Part shown: piece by piece, positions 53,163-61,763 of the stretch
How the letters are laid out: every line of letters starts with the position of its first letter
Numbering within the stretch: position 1 is the first letter of the stretch
Source: Casimicrobiaceae bacterium
GTDB lineage: Bacteria; Pseudomonadota; Gammaproteobacteria; Burkholderiales; Casimicrobiaceae
Direction of reading: 5' to 3'
Length of the DNA stretch: 64,000 nt
Assembly: GCA_026646885.1 (NCBI GenBank)
Contig: JAPKHK010000004.1
Span: 1-64,000, forward strand
Notes under the pieces: model-generated
Databases searched by the model: none
What the model was told of the DNA's origin: nothing
What the model saw: only the letters and a program-made list of their open reading frames with translations
Translations under genes and position numbers: made by a program

Positions 53163-54718
53163 ACCTTGCTCAACTCCTCGCGCGCACCGCGACGGTCTTC
53201 CCCACCCTGCCGGCGGTGTTTCACGGCGAGCAGCGCCTGTATGACTACCGTGCGCTCGCGCACCGCAGTGCTGCCATCGCGGGCTATTTGCGCAGCTCCT
53301 TGGGTCTGGCCCCCGGGGAGCGCGTGGCACTGTACATGAGCAACTGCCCGGAGTACCTGGAAGTGCTCTATGGCTGCTGGTGGGCCGGGCTCGCTGTCGT
53401 TCCCGTGAACGCCAAGCTGCATCCAAGAGAGGCTTCGTTTTGCCTAGAGGACGCCGCAGTGGCTGCTCTGTTCGTCAGCGGGGACTTGACCGGCGCAATG
53501 CCGCTGCTGGGCGAAGCGCCGCAGCTCCGGCGCGCCTTCGTCGCCGGCGAGCGCGAGTATCAGAGCCTCCTGGCGGCGGCGCCCATCGCCCCACAGCACC
53601 GCGCGGCCGAGGACTTGGCGTGGATCTTCTACACCTCGGGCACCACCGGCCGGCCCAAAGGCGTGATGCTCAGCCATCGCAACCTCCTTGCCATGACTTG
53701 CTGCTACCTCGCCGACGTCGATACGGCCGATACCGCCGACGCCATCGTCTACGCCGCCCCCATGTCGCACGGAGCGGGCCTGTATAACTTCGTCCATGTG
53801 CTCAAGGCAGCGCGCCACGTCATTCCCGAATCCGGCGGTTTCGAACCGGCGGAACTGGCGGCACTCTCCGAAAGCGTGGGACGGCTGTCGCTCTTTGCCG
53901 CGCCGACCATGGTCAAGCGCCTGGTCCATTACTTGCGACACAGCGGCCGATCCGCGGCGGGATTCAAGACGGTGGTTTACGGCGGAGGCCCAATGTATGT
54001 GGAGGACATCAAGCTGGCCTTGCAGATCATGGGAAACCGTTTCGTGCAAATCTACGGCCAAGGTGAATCGCCCATGACCATAACGGCCCTGTCGCGCGCC
54101 CAGCTCGCCGACACCCTCAACCCTCAGTGGTCGCAGCGTATTGCCTCGGTGGGCGTCGCCCAGTCCCTGGTGGAGGTGCGCGTAGCCGACAGCGAGGGAC
54201 ACAGCCTGCCCTGCGGCGAGACCGGCGAGGTGCTAGTGCGTGGCGAGACGGTGATGAGCGGCTATTGGCGCAATCCGGAAGCGAGTGCGCAGACGCTGCG
54301 CCAAGGCTGGCTGTGGACCGGTGACCTGGGCGCATTGGATGCAGACGGCTTTCTCACGCTCAAAGACCGCTCCAAGGACGTGATCATTTCGGGCGGCTCC
54401 AACATTTATCCGCGCGAGGTCGAGGAAGTTTTGCTCAGGCACTCCGCGGTGCGAGAGGTGTCGGTCATCGGGCGCAAGGATCCGGAATGGGGAGAAGTGG
54501 TCGTGGCCTTCGTCGTCGCCGACGGTGTCGTGGCGACCGAACTTGACGAACTGTGCCTGGCGCAGATCGCGCGCTTCAAGCGGCCCAAGGAATACCGCTT
54601 CGTGGCAAGCCTGCCCAAGAACAACTACGGCAAGGTTCTGAAGAGCACATTGCGCGAAATGCTGCATGCGCCCGGCGAAGAACAAAATACTCGAGGAGAA
54701 AGCACGTGCCAAGGCTAG
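53159..54718 (+). CDS. Acyl-CoA synthetase (AMP-dependent ligase)
   Basis: A 519-residue ANL-superfamily ligase. The AMP-binding P-loop is IFYTSGTTGRPKGVMLSH near residue 158. YGQGESPMTITAL follows, and the hinge motif is TGDLGALDADGFLTLKDRSKDVIISGGSNIYP. The catalytic C-terminal lysine is in PKNNYGKVLKSTLRE. It activates a carboxylic acid to a CoA thioester; chain type cannot be read. It overlaps the thiolase gene by 4 bp and the SDR gene by 13 bp, so the three are translationally coupled. Confidence 0.92.
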   Translation: MNLAQLLARTATVFPTLPAVFHGEQRLYDYRALAHRSAAIAGYLRSSLGLAPGERVALYMSNCPEYLEVLYGCWWAGLAVVPVNAKLHPREASFCLEDAAVAALFVSGDLTGAMPLLGEAPQLRRAFVAGEREYQSLLAAAPIAPQHRAAEDLAWIFYTSGTTGRPKGVMLSHRNLLAMTCCYLADVDTADTADAIVYAAPMSHGAGLYNFVHVLKAARHVIPESGGFEPAELAALSESVGRLSLFAAPTMVKRLVHYLRHSGRSAAGFKTVVYGGGPMYVEDIKLALQIMGNRFVQIYGQGESPMTITALSRAQLADTLNPQWSQRIASVGVAQSLVEVRVADSEGHSLPCGETGEVLVRGETVMSGYWRNPEASAQTLRQGWLWTGDLGALDADGFLTLKDRSKDVIISGGSNIYPREVEEVLLRHSAVREVSVIGRKDPEWGEVVVAFVVADGVVATELDELCLAQIARFKRPKEYRFVASLPKNNYGKVLKSTLREMLHAPGEEQNTRGESTCQG

Positions 54719-55509
54719 AAGACAAAGTGGCTCTGGTCACCGGCTGTGGCTCGGTCGGCCCGGGTTGGGGCAACGGCAAGGCCATCGCCGTTCTGTTCGC
54801 GAGGCAAGGCGCGCGCGTGTTTGGCTGCGACATTAACTCCGATGCCGCGCAAGAGACCCGGCATATCGTCCGCGACGAAGGCGGCGAGATGGACATCGCC
54901 CGCTGCGACGTAGCGAACGCCGACGCGGTTCGGCACATGGTGGGCGAATGCGTGGCACGCTTCGGTCGCATCGACGTGCTGGTAAACAACGTCGGCATCG
55001 TCGAAGTCGGCGGACCCGAGGACTATCCTGTCGAAAAGTGGCAGCGTGCCCTGGGCGTGAATGTCCCCTCGATGTTCCTCACCTGCAAGTACGCCATCCC
55101 TCACATGCGGCGGCAGGGTGGTGGCAGCATCGTCAACATCGGGTCGATCGCCGGTATCCGCTACACCGGTGTGCCCTACATTTCTTATTACACGACCAAG
55201 GCGGCCACCCTCGGTTTTTCTCGCGGCGTTGCCCTGCAATACGCCAAGGAACAGATCCGTTCCAACGTGATCATGCCCGGATTGCTCAAGACGCCTTTCG
55301 TAGTCGAGCCGCTCAAGGAAATCTACGGCAACGGCAACGGCAACGTCGACACGATGATGGAAAAACGCGACGGGCAATGCCCCATGGGCCACATGGGCGA
55401 AGCCTGGGACGTCGCCTATGCCGCCCTTTGGTTGGCCAGCGAGGAGGCCAAGTACGTGACCGCGGCGGAAATCGTGGTGGATGGCGGCATTACCGCGAAG
55501 TTCGCCTGA
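54706..55509 (+). CDS. Short-chain dehydrogenase/reductase of the thiolase-ligase operon
   Basis: A 267-residue SDR begun at GTG 54706, with GAGGAG 7 bases upstream; the open frame extends further back but only as a shadow of the ligase gene. The cofactor motif VTGCGSVGPGWGNGKAIA is longer than the usual TGxxxGxG, and FGCDINSDAA suggests NAD(H). The active site is IGSIAGIRYTGVPYISYYTTK (Ser, Tyr, Lys). AAEIVVDGGITAKFA ends the protein. It probably oxidises a 3-hydroxyacyl or cyclic alcohol intermediate in the pathway of the two upstream genes. Confidence 0.9.
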   Translation: MPRLEDKVALVTGCGSVGPGWGNGKAIAVLFARQGARVFGCDINSDAAQETRHIVRDEGGEMDIARCDVANADAVRHMVGECVARFGRIDVLVNNVGIVEVGGPEDYPVEKWQRALGVNVPSMFLTCKYAIPHMRRQGGGSIVNIGSIAGIRYTGVPYISYYTTKAATLGFSRGVALQYAKEQIRSNVIMPGLLKTPFVVEPLKEIYGNGNGNVDTMMEKRDGQCPMGHMGEAWDVAYAALWLASEEAKYVTAAEIVVDGGITAKFA

Positions 55510-55598
55510 GGCGCCTGGTCGCTGATCCCTTGGCGGGTCACCGAATTGGCTCCGCATTAGCCGCGTGCTGCCTGAATCCCGCCGATCTTCGCAGAGTT

Positions 55599-56537
55599 CT
55601 AACCCACCCAATACGCGAGGGTTACTAGCAGAATGAGCGCCATCCACACCGCCAGCGCCCGCCAAATGAGACCCACAGCGCTTTGCATCAGCTCGCCGTC
55701 AGCGGCTTCGCCCACGCCCAGTTCGGGGCGATAGATCAGGCCGCCGCCGACCTCCCGGAGCGGTTCGCCCAGGCGCACGCCGATGGCGCCCGCGCCGGCA
55801 GCGAGCACAACGCCTTGTTCCGGGCGTACCCAGGCGGCCGCCTGGGTACGCCAGCAATAAATGGCATCTTCGAAATCGCCGACGATGGCGTAAGACACGG
55901 CGGTCAGCCGAATCGGCAGCCAGTCGATCAGGGCAAACAAGCGCCGCGCCGGCCGCCCGAACTCGGCAAGTTCCTGGCCTTGCGGGGTGCTGGGGTCACC
56001 CGTCCATTTCTGCGCGAGGATTGCCAGACAGCGATAAAAGACCGCCCCGCTGGGGCCGGGCAGGACCAGAAAAAGCGCGATGGTGCCGAAAACATGCCGA
56101 TGAGATTCCACCAGCCCTTGCTCAATCGACAATCGGGCAATTTCGCTGCTTGAGAGCTCCAAGCCGCGGCTGCCTCGCCAGTCGCCCAAAAGGCGGCGAG
56201 CCTCGTTGAGGTCACCGGCCCGCAGCGCCTCGGCGATCGCCGTGAAAGCATGACTGAACTGCCGGAATCCCAAGCTGAAATAGAGCACCAGCGCGTTCCA
56301 GACCAAGCCAAGCAATGGGTGAAGGCTAGTCAGCAGCCAGAACACTGCAAACGCGAGCAGCACCGGCGGAAGCACGGCCAAGAGGAGCGCGATGGTCCCG
56401 TGGCGGGTTTCGCCCGCATTGAGTTCCCGTTCCAGCAGATTGGCGTAGCGCACGAAGCCGCGCTGCAAGGTCTGCCGAAAACTCAGCGAATGCAGTTGCT
56501 CCAGGGCAAGGGCGATGAGGAGGGCAAGAAAACTCAT
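55599..56537 (-). CDS. CobD/CbiB/AmpE-like membrane protein
   Basis: A 312-residue protein with four or five hydrophobic segments (FLALLIALALEQL, LLAVLPPVLLAFAVFWLL, GLVWNALVLYFSLG, VFGTIALFLVLPGPSGAVFYRCL, and a C-terminal WMALILLVTLAYWVG). The conserved SHAFTAIAEALRAGD and FGxIAxFLVLPGPSGAVFYR segments match the CobD/CbiB-like family annotated in betaproteobacteria, related to AmpE. No cobalamin genes are near, so a role in adenosylcobinamide-phosphate synthesis is not supported; a signalling or envelope role as in AmpE is the alternative. Confidence 0.85.
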   Translation of the reverse strand: MSFLALLIALALEQLHSLSFRQTLQRGFVRYANLLERELNAGETRHGTIALLLAVLPPVLLAFAVFWLLTSLHPLLGLVWNALVLYFSLGFRQFSHAFTAIAEALRAGDLNEARRLLGDWRGSRGLELSSSEIARLSIEQGLVESHRHVFGTIALFLVLPGPSGAVFYRCLAILAQKWTGDPSTPQGQELAEFGRPARRLFALIDWLPIRLTAVSYAIVGDFEDAIYCWRTQAAAWVRPEQGVVLAAGAGAIGVRLGEPLREVGGGLIYRPELGVGEAADGELMQSAVGLIWRALAVWMALILLVTLAYWVG

Positions 56538-56606
56538 GCTTGTTGCGAAAGCCGGGGAAATCCCCTACCGGAAGATACCATTCGCGGCAGCAACTCGGGA
56601 ATACGG

Positions 56607-56624
56607 ATTATACGGAGTTTCCGT
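56607..56624 (-). promoter_or_regulatory. -10 box and short palindrome upstream of the CobD-like gene
   Basis: TATAAT reads on the minus strand at 56612-56607. The palindrome ACGGA-GTT-TCCGT (56612-56624) abuts it. This is about 70 bases upstream of the CobD-like start, and no clear -35 box is present. Confidence 0.35.
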
Positions 56625-56669
56625 TCGCTAGCCGGCGGATTGCCGCGATCTGGCGATGCAGTTCGCCCC

Positions 56670-57212
56670 TCATTTCAAGAAGGTTCTGCTGACGTCCCTG
56701 AACTCGTCCGTACCGGCCGCTTCCAGCCACTCGAAGGCGACCATTTCGCGGGTGACGATGCGAACCCCCTCCTGCCCCATGCGCGCCAGCGCGGCGGCAC
56801 GATCGGAAGCGCGCCGCGAGCCAACGGCTTCCTCAACCAGGAAGACCTCATGCCCCTCGCGCAGCAAACCCAGGGCGGTTTGCAGCACGCAGACGTGGGT
56901 TTCCATGCCGACCAGGACTTTTTGCCGCCGTTCGGCGCCAGGGAGATCGGAAAGGCAGCCCGCGGCCGCACAGGAAAAGTGAAGCTTACTGCCGATTTGT
57001 TCATCCGCGAGCAGATTGCGCAACGCCGGCACAGTGGGACCAAGCCCCTGCGGATACTGCTCGCTCGCCGCCACCGGCACGCCGAGTCGTTGCGCCACTC
57101 GGGTGATCCAGAGCGCATTGACCAGGACGCGCTGATGCTCGTCGATCGCCGGCAGCAGTTTCTCCTGAACGTCGATGATCAGGAGCGAGGACTGGGCACG
57201 AGACAGGAGCAT
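56670..57212 (-). CDS. Isochorismatase-like cysteine hydrolase (YcaC type)
   Basis: A 180-residue protein begun at ATG 57212 (MLLSRAQSSLLIIDVQEKLLPAI); the open frame upstream is a shadow of the acetoacetyl-CoA synthetase gene. The catalytic triad of the family is present: Asp in LLIIDVQEK, Lys in IGSKLHFSC, and Cys in GMETHVCVLQTALGL. The E-Q-Y-P-x-G-L-G-x-T segment is typical of YcaC-like members. The substrate is unknown. It starts 8 bp after the synthetase stop, so it is the last gene of that operon. Confidence 0.9.
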   Translation of the reverse strand: MLLSRAQSSLLIIDVQEKLLPAIDEHQRVLVNALWITRVAQRLGVPVAASEQYPQGLGPTVPALRNLLADEQIGSKLHFSCAAAGCLSDLPGAERRQKVLVGMETHVCVLQTALGLLREGHEVFLVEEAVGSRRASDRAAALARMGQEGVRIVTREMVAFEWLEAAGTDEFRDVSRTFLK

Positions 57213-57220
57213 GGGCGTCC

Positions 57221-59173
57221 TCAATCGGCAAGTTCCGCCCGATCGCGAAACTGCTCCAATGCTTCGGGGTTGGCCAGGGCTTCGACGTTTTTCACCGGTC
57301 GCCCATGCACCACGTTGCGCACCGCCAATTCCACGATCTTGCCGCTCTTGGTGCGCGGGATGTCTCTGACTTGCACCACCTTGGCCGGCACATGCCGCGG
57401 CGTGGTGTTCTGCCGAATCTGCTGCTTGATGCGGTTGACGAGATCCTCGTCGAGCTTGAGCTCGTCCTTGAGCCGCACGAAAAGCACCACGCGCACATCG
57501 TGGTCCCAATCCTGACCGATCACCAGGCTCTCCAACACCTCGTCGAGCTGTTCGACTTGCCGATAGATTTCGGCGGTGCCGATGCGCACGCCGCCGGGAT
57601 TGAGCACAGCATCGGAGCGCCCATAGATGATCATGCCATCATGGGCGGTCAGTTCCACGTAGTCACCGTGGCACCAAATGTTGGGAAAGCGATCGAAGTA
57701 AGCCGCGTGATACTTGGCACCGTCCGGGTCGTTCCAAAAACCGACGGGCATGGAGGGAAACGGCGCGGTGCACACCAACTCGCCTTTTTCGCCGCGGATG
57801 GGGCGGCCCTCGTCGTCAAAGACTTCCACTTTCATCCCCAAGCCGCGGCATTGCAGCTCGCCGCGCCACACCGGCAGTGTGGGGCTGCCCAAAGCGAAGC
57901 AGGAAATGATGTCGGTGCCGCCGGAAATAGACGATAGGCAAAGATCCTGCTTGATGCACTGATAGACGTAATCAAAGCTCTCCGGCGCCAGGGGTGATCC
58001 GGTGGAGAACATCGTCCGTAGGCTGGCGAGGTCGTAGTCCTTGCTGGGGACCAGCGCGATCTTTTTCAGCGCGTCGATGTATTTCGCCGAGGTGCCAAAA
58101 TGCGTCATGCGCTCATTTTGCGCCAGTTCGAAGAGAATTCGTCCGCGCGCGATAAAGGGCGAGCCGTCGTACAAAAGCAGCGTGGCGCCCGTGGCCAGGC
58201 CCGAAACCAGCCAGTTCCACATCATCCAGCCGCAAGTGGTGAAGTAGAAAAGGCGGTCGCCTTCGCCGATGTCACCATGCAGCAGATGCTCTTTGAGATG
58301 CTGCAAGAGCGTGCCACCCGCGCCATGCACGATGCACTTTGGAACCCCGGTGGTACCCGAGGAATACATGATGTAGAGCGGGTGGCTGAAGGGCATGTGC
58401 GCGAAGTCGATTTCGCCAGGCACGTAGGGTGCGAGCCAGTCGCCCAGACTTCTGGCGCAGGGCAGGCCGGTCAGCGCAGGCGCCGCATCGAGATAGGGCA
58501 CGATCACCACTTCTTGCAGGCTCGGCAAGTTGGCGACGATTTCGCGCAGCTTGTCGAGCACTTCCACGCGCTTGCCGTTGTACCAATAACCATCGGGCGC
58601 GAACAGCACCTTGGGTTCGATCTGGCCAAAGCGGTCGAGGACACCTTGCACGCCAAAATCGGGCGAGCAAGAAGACCAGATCGCGCCCAAGCTCGCCGTG
58701 GCCAGCATGGCGACCACGGCTTCGGGCATGTTAGGCATGAAGCCCGCGACCCGGTCACCCTCCCCCACGCCGGCGCCACGCAAGGCCTGCGCCGCGCGCG
58801 ACACCTGCGCGTGCAACTCGGCGGAACTCAGGCGTCGCTTGACCTTGTCCTCACCCCAAAACACCAAGGCGTCAGAGTGGTCGCGGCGACGCAGCAGATT
58901 TTCGGCAAAGTTCAGGCGCGCCTCTGGAAACCAGCGCGCTCCGGGCATTTTGTGAGCGTCCACCAGCGTGACCGCGCCGCGCATGGAAGCCCGCACTTCT
59001 CCGAATTCCCAGATCGCGTTCCAGAAAGCTTCCGGCTGCTCGATCGACCAGGCATAAAGCGCAGCGTAATCGGGCAAGGGTCTGCCGATCTTCGCTTCGA
59101 GGCTACGTGCAAAACGGGTGATGCGCGCCGTCGCGATGCGCCCGGCGCTGGGCTGCCACAAAAGCTCGCTCAT
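57221..59173 (-). CDS. Acetoacetate-CoA ligase
   Basis: A 650-residue acetoacetyl-CoA synthetase begun at ATG 59173 ([21 protein letters not shown]); the start overlaps the thioesterase stop (ATGA). The AMP-binding loop is [21 protein letters not shown]. Family-specific segments are [68 protein letters not shown] and [10 protein letters not shown]. The catalytic lysine is in [13 protein letters not shown]. It activates acetoacetate for entry into PHB or acetyl-CoA metabolism. The gene lies between a thioesterase and an isochorismatase-like hydrolase in one operon. Confidence 0.94.
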   Translation of the reverse strand: MSELLWQPSAGRIATARITRFARSLEAKIGRPLPDYAALYAWSIEQPEAFWNAIWEFGEVRASMRGAVTLVDAHKMPGARWFPEARLNFAENLLRRRDHSDALVFWGEDKVKRRLSSAELHAQVSRAAQALRGAGVGEGDRVAGFMPNMPEAVVAMLATASLGAIWSSCSPDFGVQGVLDRFGQIEPKVLFAPDGYWYNGKRVEVLDKLREIVANLPSLQEVVIVPYLDAAPALTGLPCARSLGDWLAPYVPGEIDFAHMPFSHPLYIMYSSGTTGVPKCIVHGAGGTLLQHLKEHLLHGDIGEGDRLFYFTTCGWMMWNWLVSGLATGATLLLYDGSPFIARGRILFELAQNERMTHFGTSAKYIDALKKIALVPSKDYDLASLRTMFSTGSPLAPESFDYVYQCIKQDLCLSSISGGTDIISCFALGSPTLPVWRGELQCRGLGMKVEVFDDEGRPIRGEKGELVCTAPFPSMPVGFWNDPDGAKYHAAYFDRFPNIWCHGDYVELTAHDGMIIYGRSDAVLNPGGVRIGTAEIYRQVEQLDEVLESLVIGQDWDHDVRVVLFVRLKDELKLDEDLVNRIKQQIRQNTTPRHVPAKVVQVRDIPRTKSGKIVELAVRNVVHGRPVKNVEALANPEALEQFRDRAELAD

Positions 59174-59598
59174 GGCGCTTGATCCTCCTGCTTGAAGGTC
59201 AGCAGATCCACGATCGATGCCGGCAGCGGCGCGGACTTGCCGCTGCGATAATCCATCCATACGATCTTGGCCGCCCCCTCGGCGTACAGGTCACCTTCGC
59301 ACCACAATTCATACCAACTACCAACGCTCGTTCGGCCCAGCTCATCAAGGTACATGCGCACTTCCACATCGCCCGGATAGACCAGTGGCTTGAGGAAAGT
59401 GCAGGATGCATTGACGATGACCGGTCCGTGCGAGTCACGCAGATCCACCGCGTAGCCATTGGCCATCATCCAGCCAATGCGCGCTTGTTCCATGTAGCGG
59501 AAATAGACCGTGTTGTTCACGTGCCCCAGTGCGTCCATATCGCCCCAGCGCATGGGAAATACCTCGGTGTGGACCAAGATGCGGGTGTCGTCGGCCAT
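59170..59598 (-). CDS. Acyl-CoA thioesterase (4HBT hot-dog fold)
   Basis: A 142-residue single hot-dog protein begun at ATG 59598 ([29 protein letters not shown]). The catalytic Asp and the HVNN stretch of the 4-hydroxybenzoyl-CoA thioesterase family are present in [23 protein letters not shown]. Acyl chain preference is unknown. It is the first gene of the thioesterase/acetoacetyl-CoA synthetase/isochorismatase operon, divergent from the ETF-QO gene. Confidence 0.9.
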   Translation of the reverse strand: MADDTRILVHTEVFPMRWGDMDALGHVNNTVYFRYMEQARIGWMMANGYAVDLRDSHGPVIVNASCTFLKPLVYPGDVEVRMYLDELGRTSVGSWYELWCEGDLYAEGAAKIVWMDYRSGKSAPLPASIVDLLTFKQEDQAP

Positions 59599-59626
59599 GA
59601 ATTCAGCGTGCGCGTAAAGGACCATC

Positions 59627-59632
59627 ATTATA
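59627..59632 (-). promoter_or_regulatory. -10 box for the thioesterase operon
   Basis: A consensus TATAAT on the minus strand lies 29 bases before the thioesterase ATG. It faces away from the one for the ETF-QO gene in the same 109-bp gap. Confidence 0.5.
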
Positions 59633-59665
59633 CGCCGGCGGCGGCGCCGGGCCGGACCTTCGGTT

Positions 59666-59671
59666 TATAAT
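59666..59671 (+). promoter_or_regulatory. -10 box for the ETF-QO gene
   Basis: A consensus TATAAT on the plus strand lies 36 bases before the ETF-QO ATG. The -35 region is GC-rich and poorly matched. Confidence 0.5.
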
Positions 59672-59707
59672 TTCCGCTTGCACAACAGTCCGGCGGGGAG
59701 AAAGCGC

Positions 59708-61363
59708 ATGCAGCGCGAAATGATGGAATACGACGTGGTCATCGTTGGCGGCGGGCCATCGGGGCTAGCTGCGGCGATACGCTTGAAGCAGCTCGCGGCA
59801 CAGGCCAGTCGCGAGGTCAGCGTTTGCCTCCTGGAGAAGGGCTCGGAGGTTGGTGCGCACATTCTCTCCGGCGCGGTCATCGATCCCATAGCCCTCGATG
59901 AGCTGTTCCCAGACTGGAAGGCCAAGAACGCGCCGCTCGACACGCCGGTGGCCGAAGATCGTTTCCTGATCCTGACCGAGCGGGACGCCTATCGCATTCC
60001 CAACTGGCTGCTACCGCCGCTCATGAGCAACCACGGCAAGTACATTGCCAGCCTTGGCAACGTCTGCCGCTGGCTGGCGAGTGAGGCCGAAACACTGGGT
60101 GTGGAGATATACCCCGGCTTTGCCGCCGCCGAAGTGCTCTACAACGACGACGGCTCCGTCAAGGGTGTGGCCACGGGCGACATGGGTCTCGCGAAAGACG
60201 GCAGCCACAAGCCGGAATACCAGCCTGGCATGGAACTGCATGCCAAGTACACGCTGTTCGCCGAAGGCGTGCGCGGCTCGCTCTCCCAGGAGCTGATGAA
60301 GCACTTCAATTTGCGCGATGGAGTCGATCCGCAGAAATACGGCATCGGCATCAAGGAATTGTGGCAAGTCGACCCGGCGAAGCACCGCAAAGGCCTGGTG
60401 ATGCACAGCCAAGGCTGGCCGCTCGACAGCCAAACTGGAGGCGGTTCCTTCTTGTACCACTTCGGCGACAACCTGGTGTCGGTGGGTTTCGTGCTGCACC
60501 TCAATTACGAGAACCCCAACCTTTCTCCCTACGACGAGTTTCAGCGCTTCAAGACCCACCCCGAGATTCGCGGATGCTTTGCCGGCGGCAAGCGCATCGC
60601 CTATGGCGCCCGCGCCATCAACGAAGGCGGCCTGCAATCCATCCCCAAGTTGGTTTTCCCCGGCGGCGCGCTGATCGGTTGCAGCGCGGGTTTCCTCAAC
60701 GTCCCGCGCATCAAAGGTTCGCACAACGCCATGAAGACCGGCATGTTGGCGGCCGAGGCCGCCTTTGCCGCCCTAGCGGATGATCGCGCGCACGACGAAC
60801 TCGCCGCTTACCCCAAAGCCTTTCGCCAATCCTGGGTCTACACCGATCTCTACAAGGTGCGCAATGTCAAACCCGGCCTCAAGTGGGGACTGTGGCTGGG
60901 TACCCTGCATGGCGGGACGCACATGTGGCTGAACGATCTGGGCCTAGGCGCGCTGGTGCCCTGGACTCTGCGCCATGGCAAAGCCGATCATGAGCATCTT
61001 CGCCCCGCCGAAGAATGCCCTCCGATCGCCTATCCCAAGTACGACGGCGTGCTCACTTTCGACAAGCTCTCCTCGGTGTATTTGTCCAACACCAACCACG
61101 AGGAGGATCAGCCCTGTCACCTGCGGCTGCGCGACGCGAGCGTTCCCCTGGCGGTGAACTTGGCGCGCTACGAAGGACCGGAGCAGCGCTTCTGCCCCGC
61201 GGGGGTCTACGAGTACGTCGATGCCGAAAGCGGCGGGAAACGCCTGCAGATCAACGCCCAGAACTGCGTGCATTGCAAGACGTGTGACATCAAGGACCCG
61301 ACCCAGAACATCCACTGGGTCACGCCGGAAGGCGGCGGAGGGCCAAACTACCCGGGCATGTAA
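59708..61363 (+). CDS. Electron transfer flavoprotein-ubiquinone oxidoreductase
   Basis: A 551-residue membrane-associated flavoprotein that moves electrons from reduced ETF to ubiquinone. I start it at ATG 59708 ([16 protein letters not shown]) with GGGGAGA upstream. The FAD motif is [62 protein letters not shown] and [20 protein letters not shown] are typical. The C-terminal [4Fe-4S] cluster is bound by the cysteines of [11 protein letters not shown] and [13 protein letters not shown]. It ends [10 protein letters not shown]. The etfAB genes are not in the window. Confidence 0.95.
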   Translation: MQREMMEYDVVIVGGGPSGLAAAIRLKQLAAQASREVSVCLLEKGSEVGAHILSGAVIDPIALDELFPDWKAKNAPLDTPVAEDRFLILTERDAYRIPNWLLPPLMSNHGKYIASLGNVCRWLASEAETLGVEIYPGFAAAEVLYNDDGSVKGVATGDMGLAKDGSHKPEYQPGMELHAKYTLFAEGVRGSLSQELMKHFNLRDGVDPQKYGIGIKELWQVDPAKHRKGLVMHSQGWPLDSQTGGGSFLYHFGDNLVSVGFVLHLNYENPNLSPYDEFQRFKTHPEIRGCFAGGKRIAYGARAINEGGLQSIPKLVFPGGALIGCSAGFLNVPRIKGSHNAMKTGMLAAEAAFAALADDRAHDELAAYPKAFRQSWVYTDLYKVRNVKPGLKWGLWLGTLHGGTHMWLNDLGLGALVPWTLRHGKADHEHLRPAEECPPIAYPKYDGVLTFDKLSSVYLSNTNHEEDQPCHLRLRDASVPLAVNLARYEGPEQRFCPAGVYEYVDAESGGKRLQINAQNCVHCKTCDIKDPTQNIHWVTPEGGGGPNYPGM

Positions 61364-61378
61364 TCTTCGACGCGGATA

Positions 61379-61416
61379 GCGGGGCGGCGAGTAATCTCAC
61401 CCGTGCCGCCCCCCGC
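61379..61416. terminator. GC-rich hairpin in the convergent gap
   Basis: GCGGGGCGGC (61379-61388) and GCCGCCCCCCGC (61405-61416) can pair over about 10 bases with a 16-base loop. This sits between the convergent ETF-QO and lipoprotein genes and could terminate either; there is no T-tract. Confidence 0.4.
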
Positions 61417-61431
61417 GTGCCTAGGGCGTAA

Positions 61432-61686
61432 TTATTTGTGGCGCTTCGCCGACATCCATTGGCCGTTCTTGCCATCGGAAGTGGCAGTGCACGTCACTTC
61501 CAGGCCAGAGATCGTGGTTTTCTCGCCGATGCCAAAGAAGCGGCCGGTATCTCCCGAATAGCACTGGGCCACTTTGGCCACTTCGGGTTTCTTTTCCGCT
61601 GCCGCCGGGGCGGTGCTGGGTGCGGTACTGGCGCAACCGGCAATAAGTGCGGCCGCGCCGACGAGGGCTAGGGTCTTGCTCATCAT
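61432..61686 (-). CDS. Small lipoprotein of unknown function
   Basis: An 84-residue protein begun at ATG 61686 (MMSKTLALVGAAALIAGCAST), with GGAG 6 bases upstream; the lipobox cysteine is Cys18. After an Ala/Pro/Thr linker, the mature domain CYSGDTGRFFGIGEKTTISGLEVTCTATSDGKNGQWM has two cysteines that could form a disulfide. I do not recognise the family. It has its own ribosome-binding site and lies 77 bp behind the hydrolase gene on the same strand, with a perfect hairpin in between. Confidence 0.75.
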   Translation of the reverse strand: MMSKTLALVGAAALIAGCASTAPSTAPAAAEKKPEVAKVAQCYSGDTGRFFGIGEKTTISGLEVTCTATSDGKNGQWMSAKRHK

Positions 61687-61707
61687 GATGGGCTCCTGAG
61701 AACGGGA

Positions 61708-61727
61708 CGGCCGGAAAAAACCGGCCG
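61708..61727 (-). terminator. Perfect hairpin before the small lipoprotein gene
   Basis: CGGCCGG and CCGGCCG flank a six-base loop (U-rich in the minus-strand transcript). It lies 36 bases past the hydrolase stop and 22 bases before the lipoprotein ATG. It could end the hydrolase transcript or shield the 5' end of the lipoprotein mRNA. Confidence 0.45.
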
Positions 61728-61763
61728 CTGGCAATTCTGCGTCGCGAATGTGACGCCGGTGTT

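Noticed and set aside
51453..53426. A 657-codon open frame on the minus strand
   Set aside because: It is antisense to the thiolase gene and overlaps the PAS-LuxR gene in another frame. The composition is that of a shadow frame, and the thiolase has full catalytic motifs.
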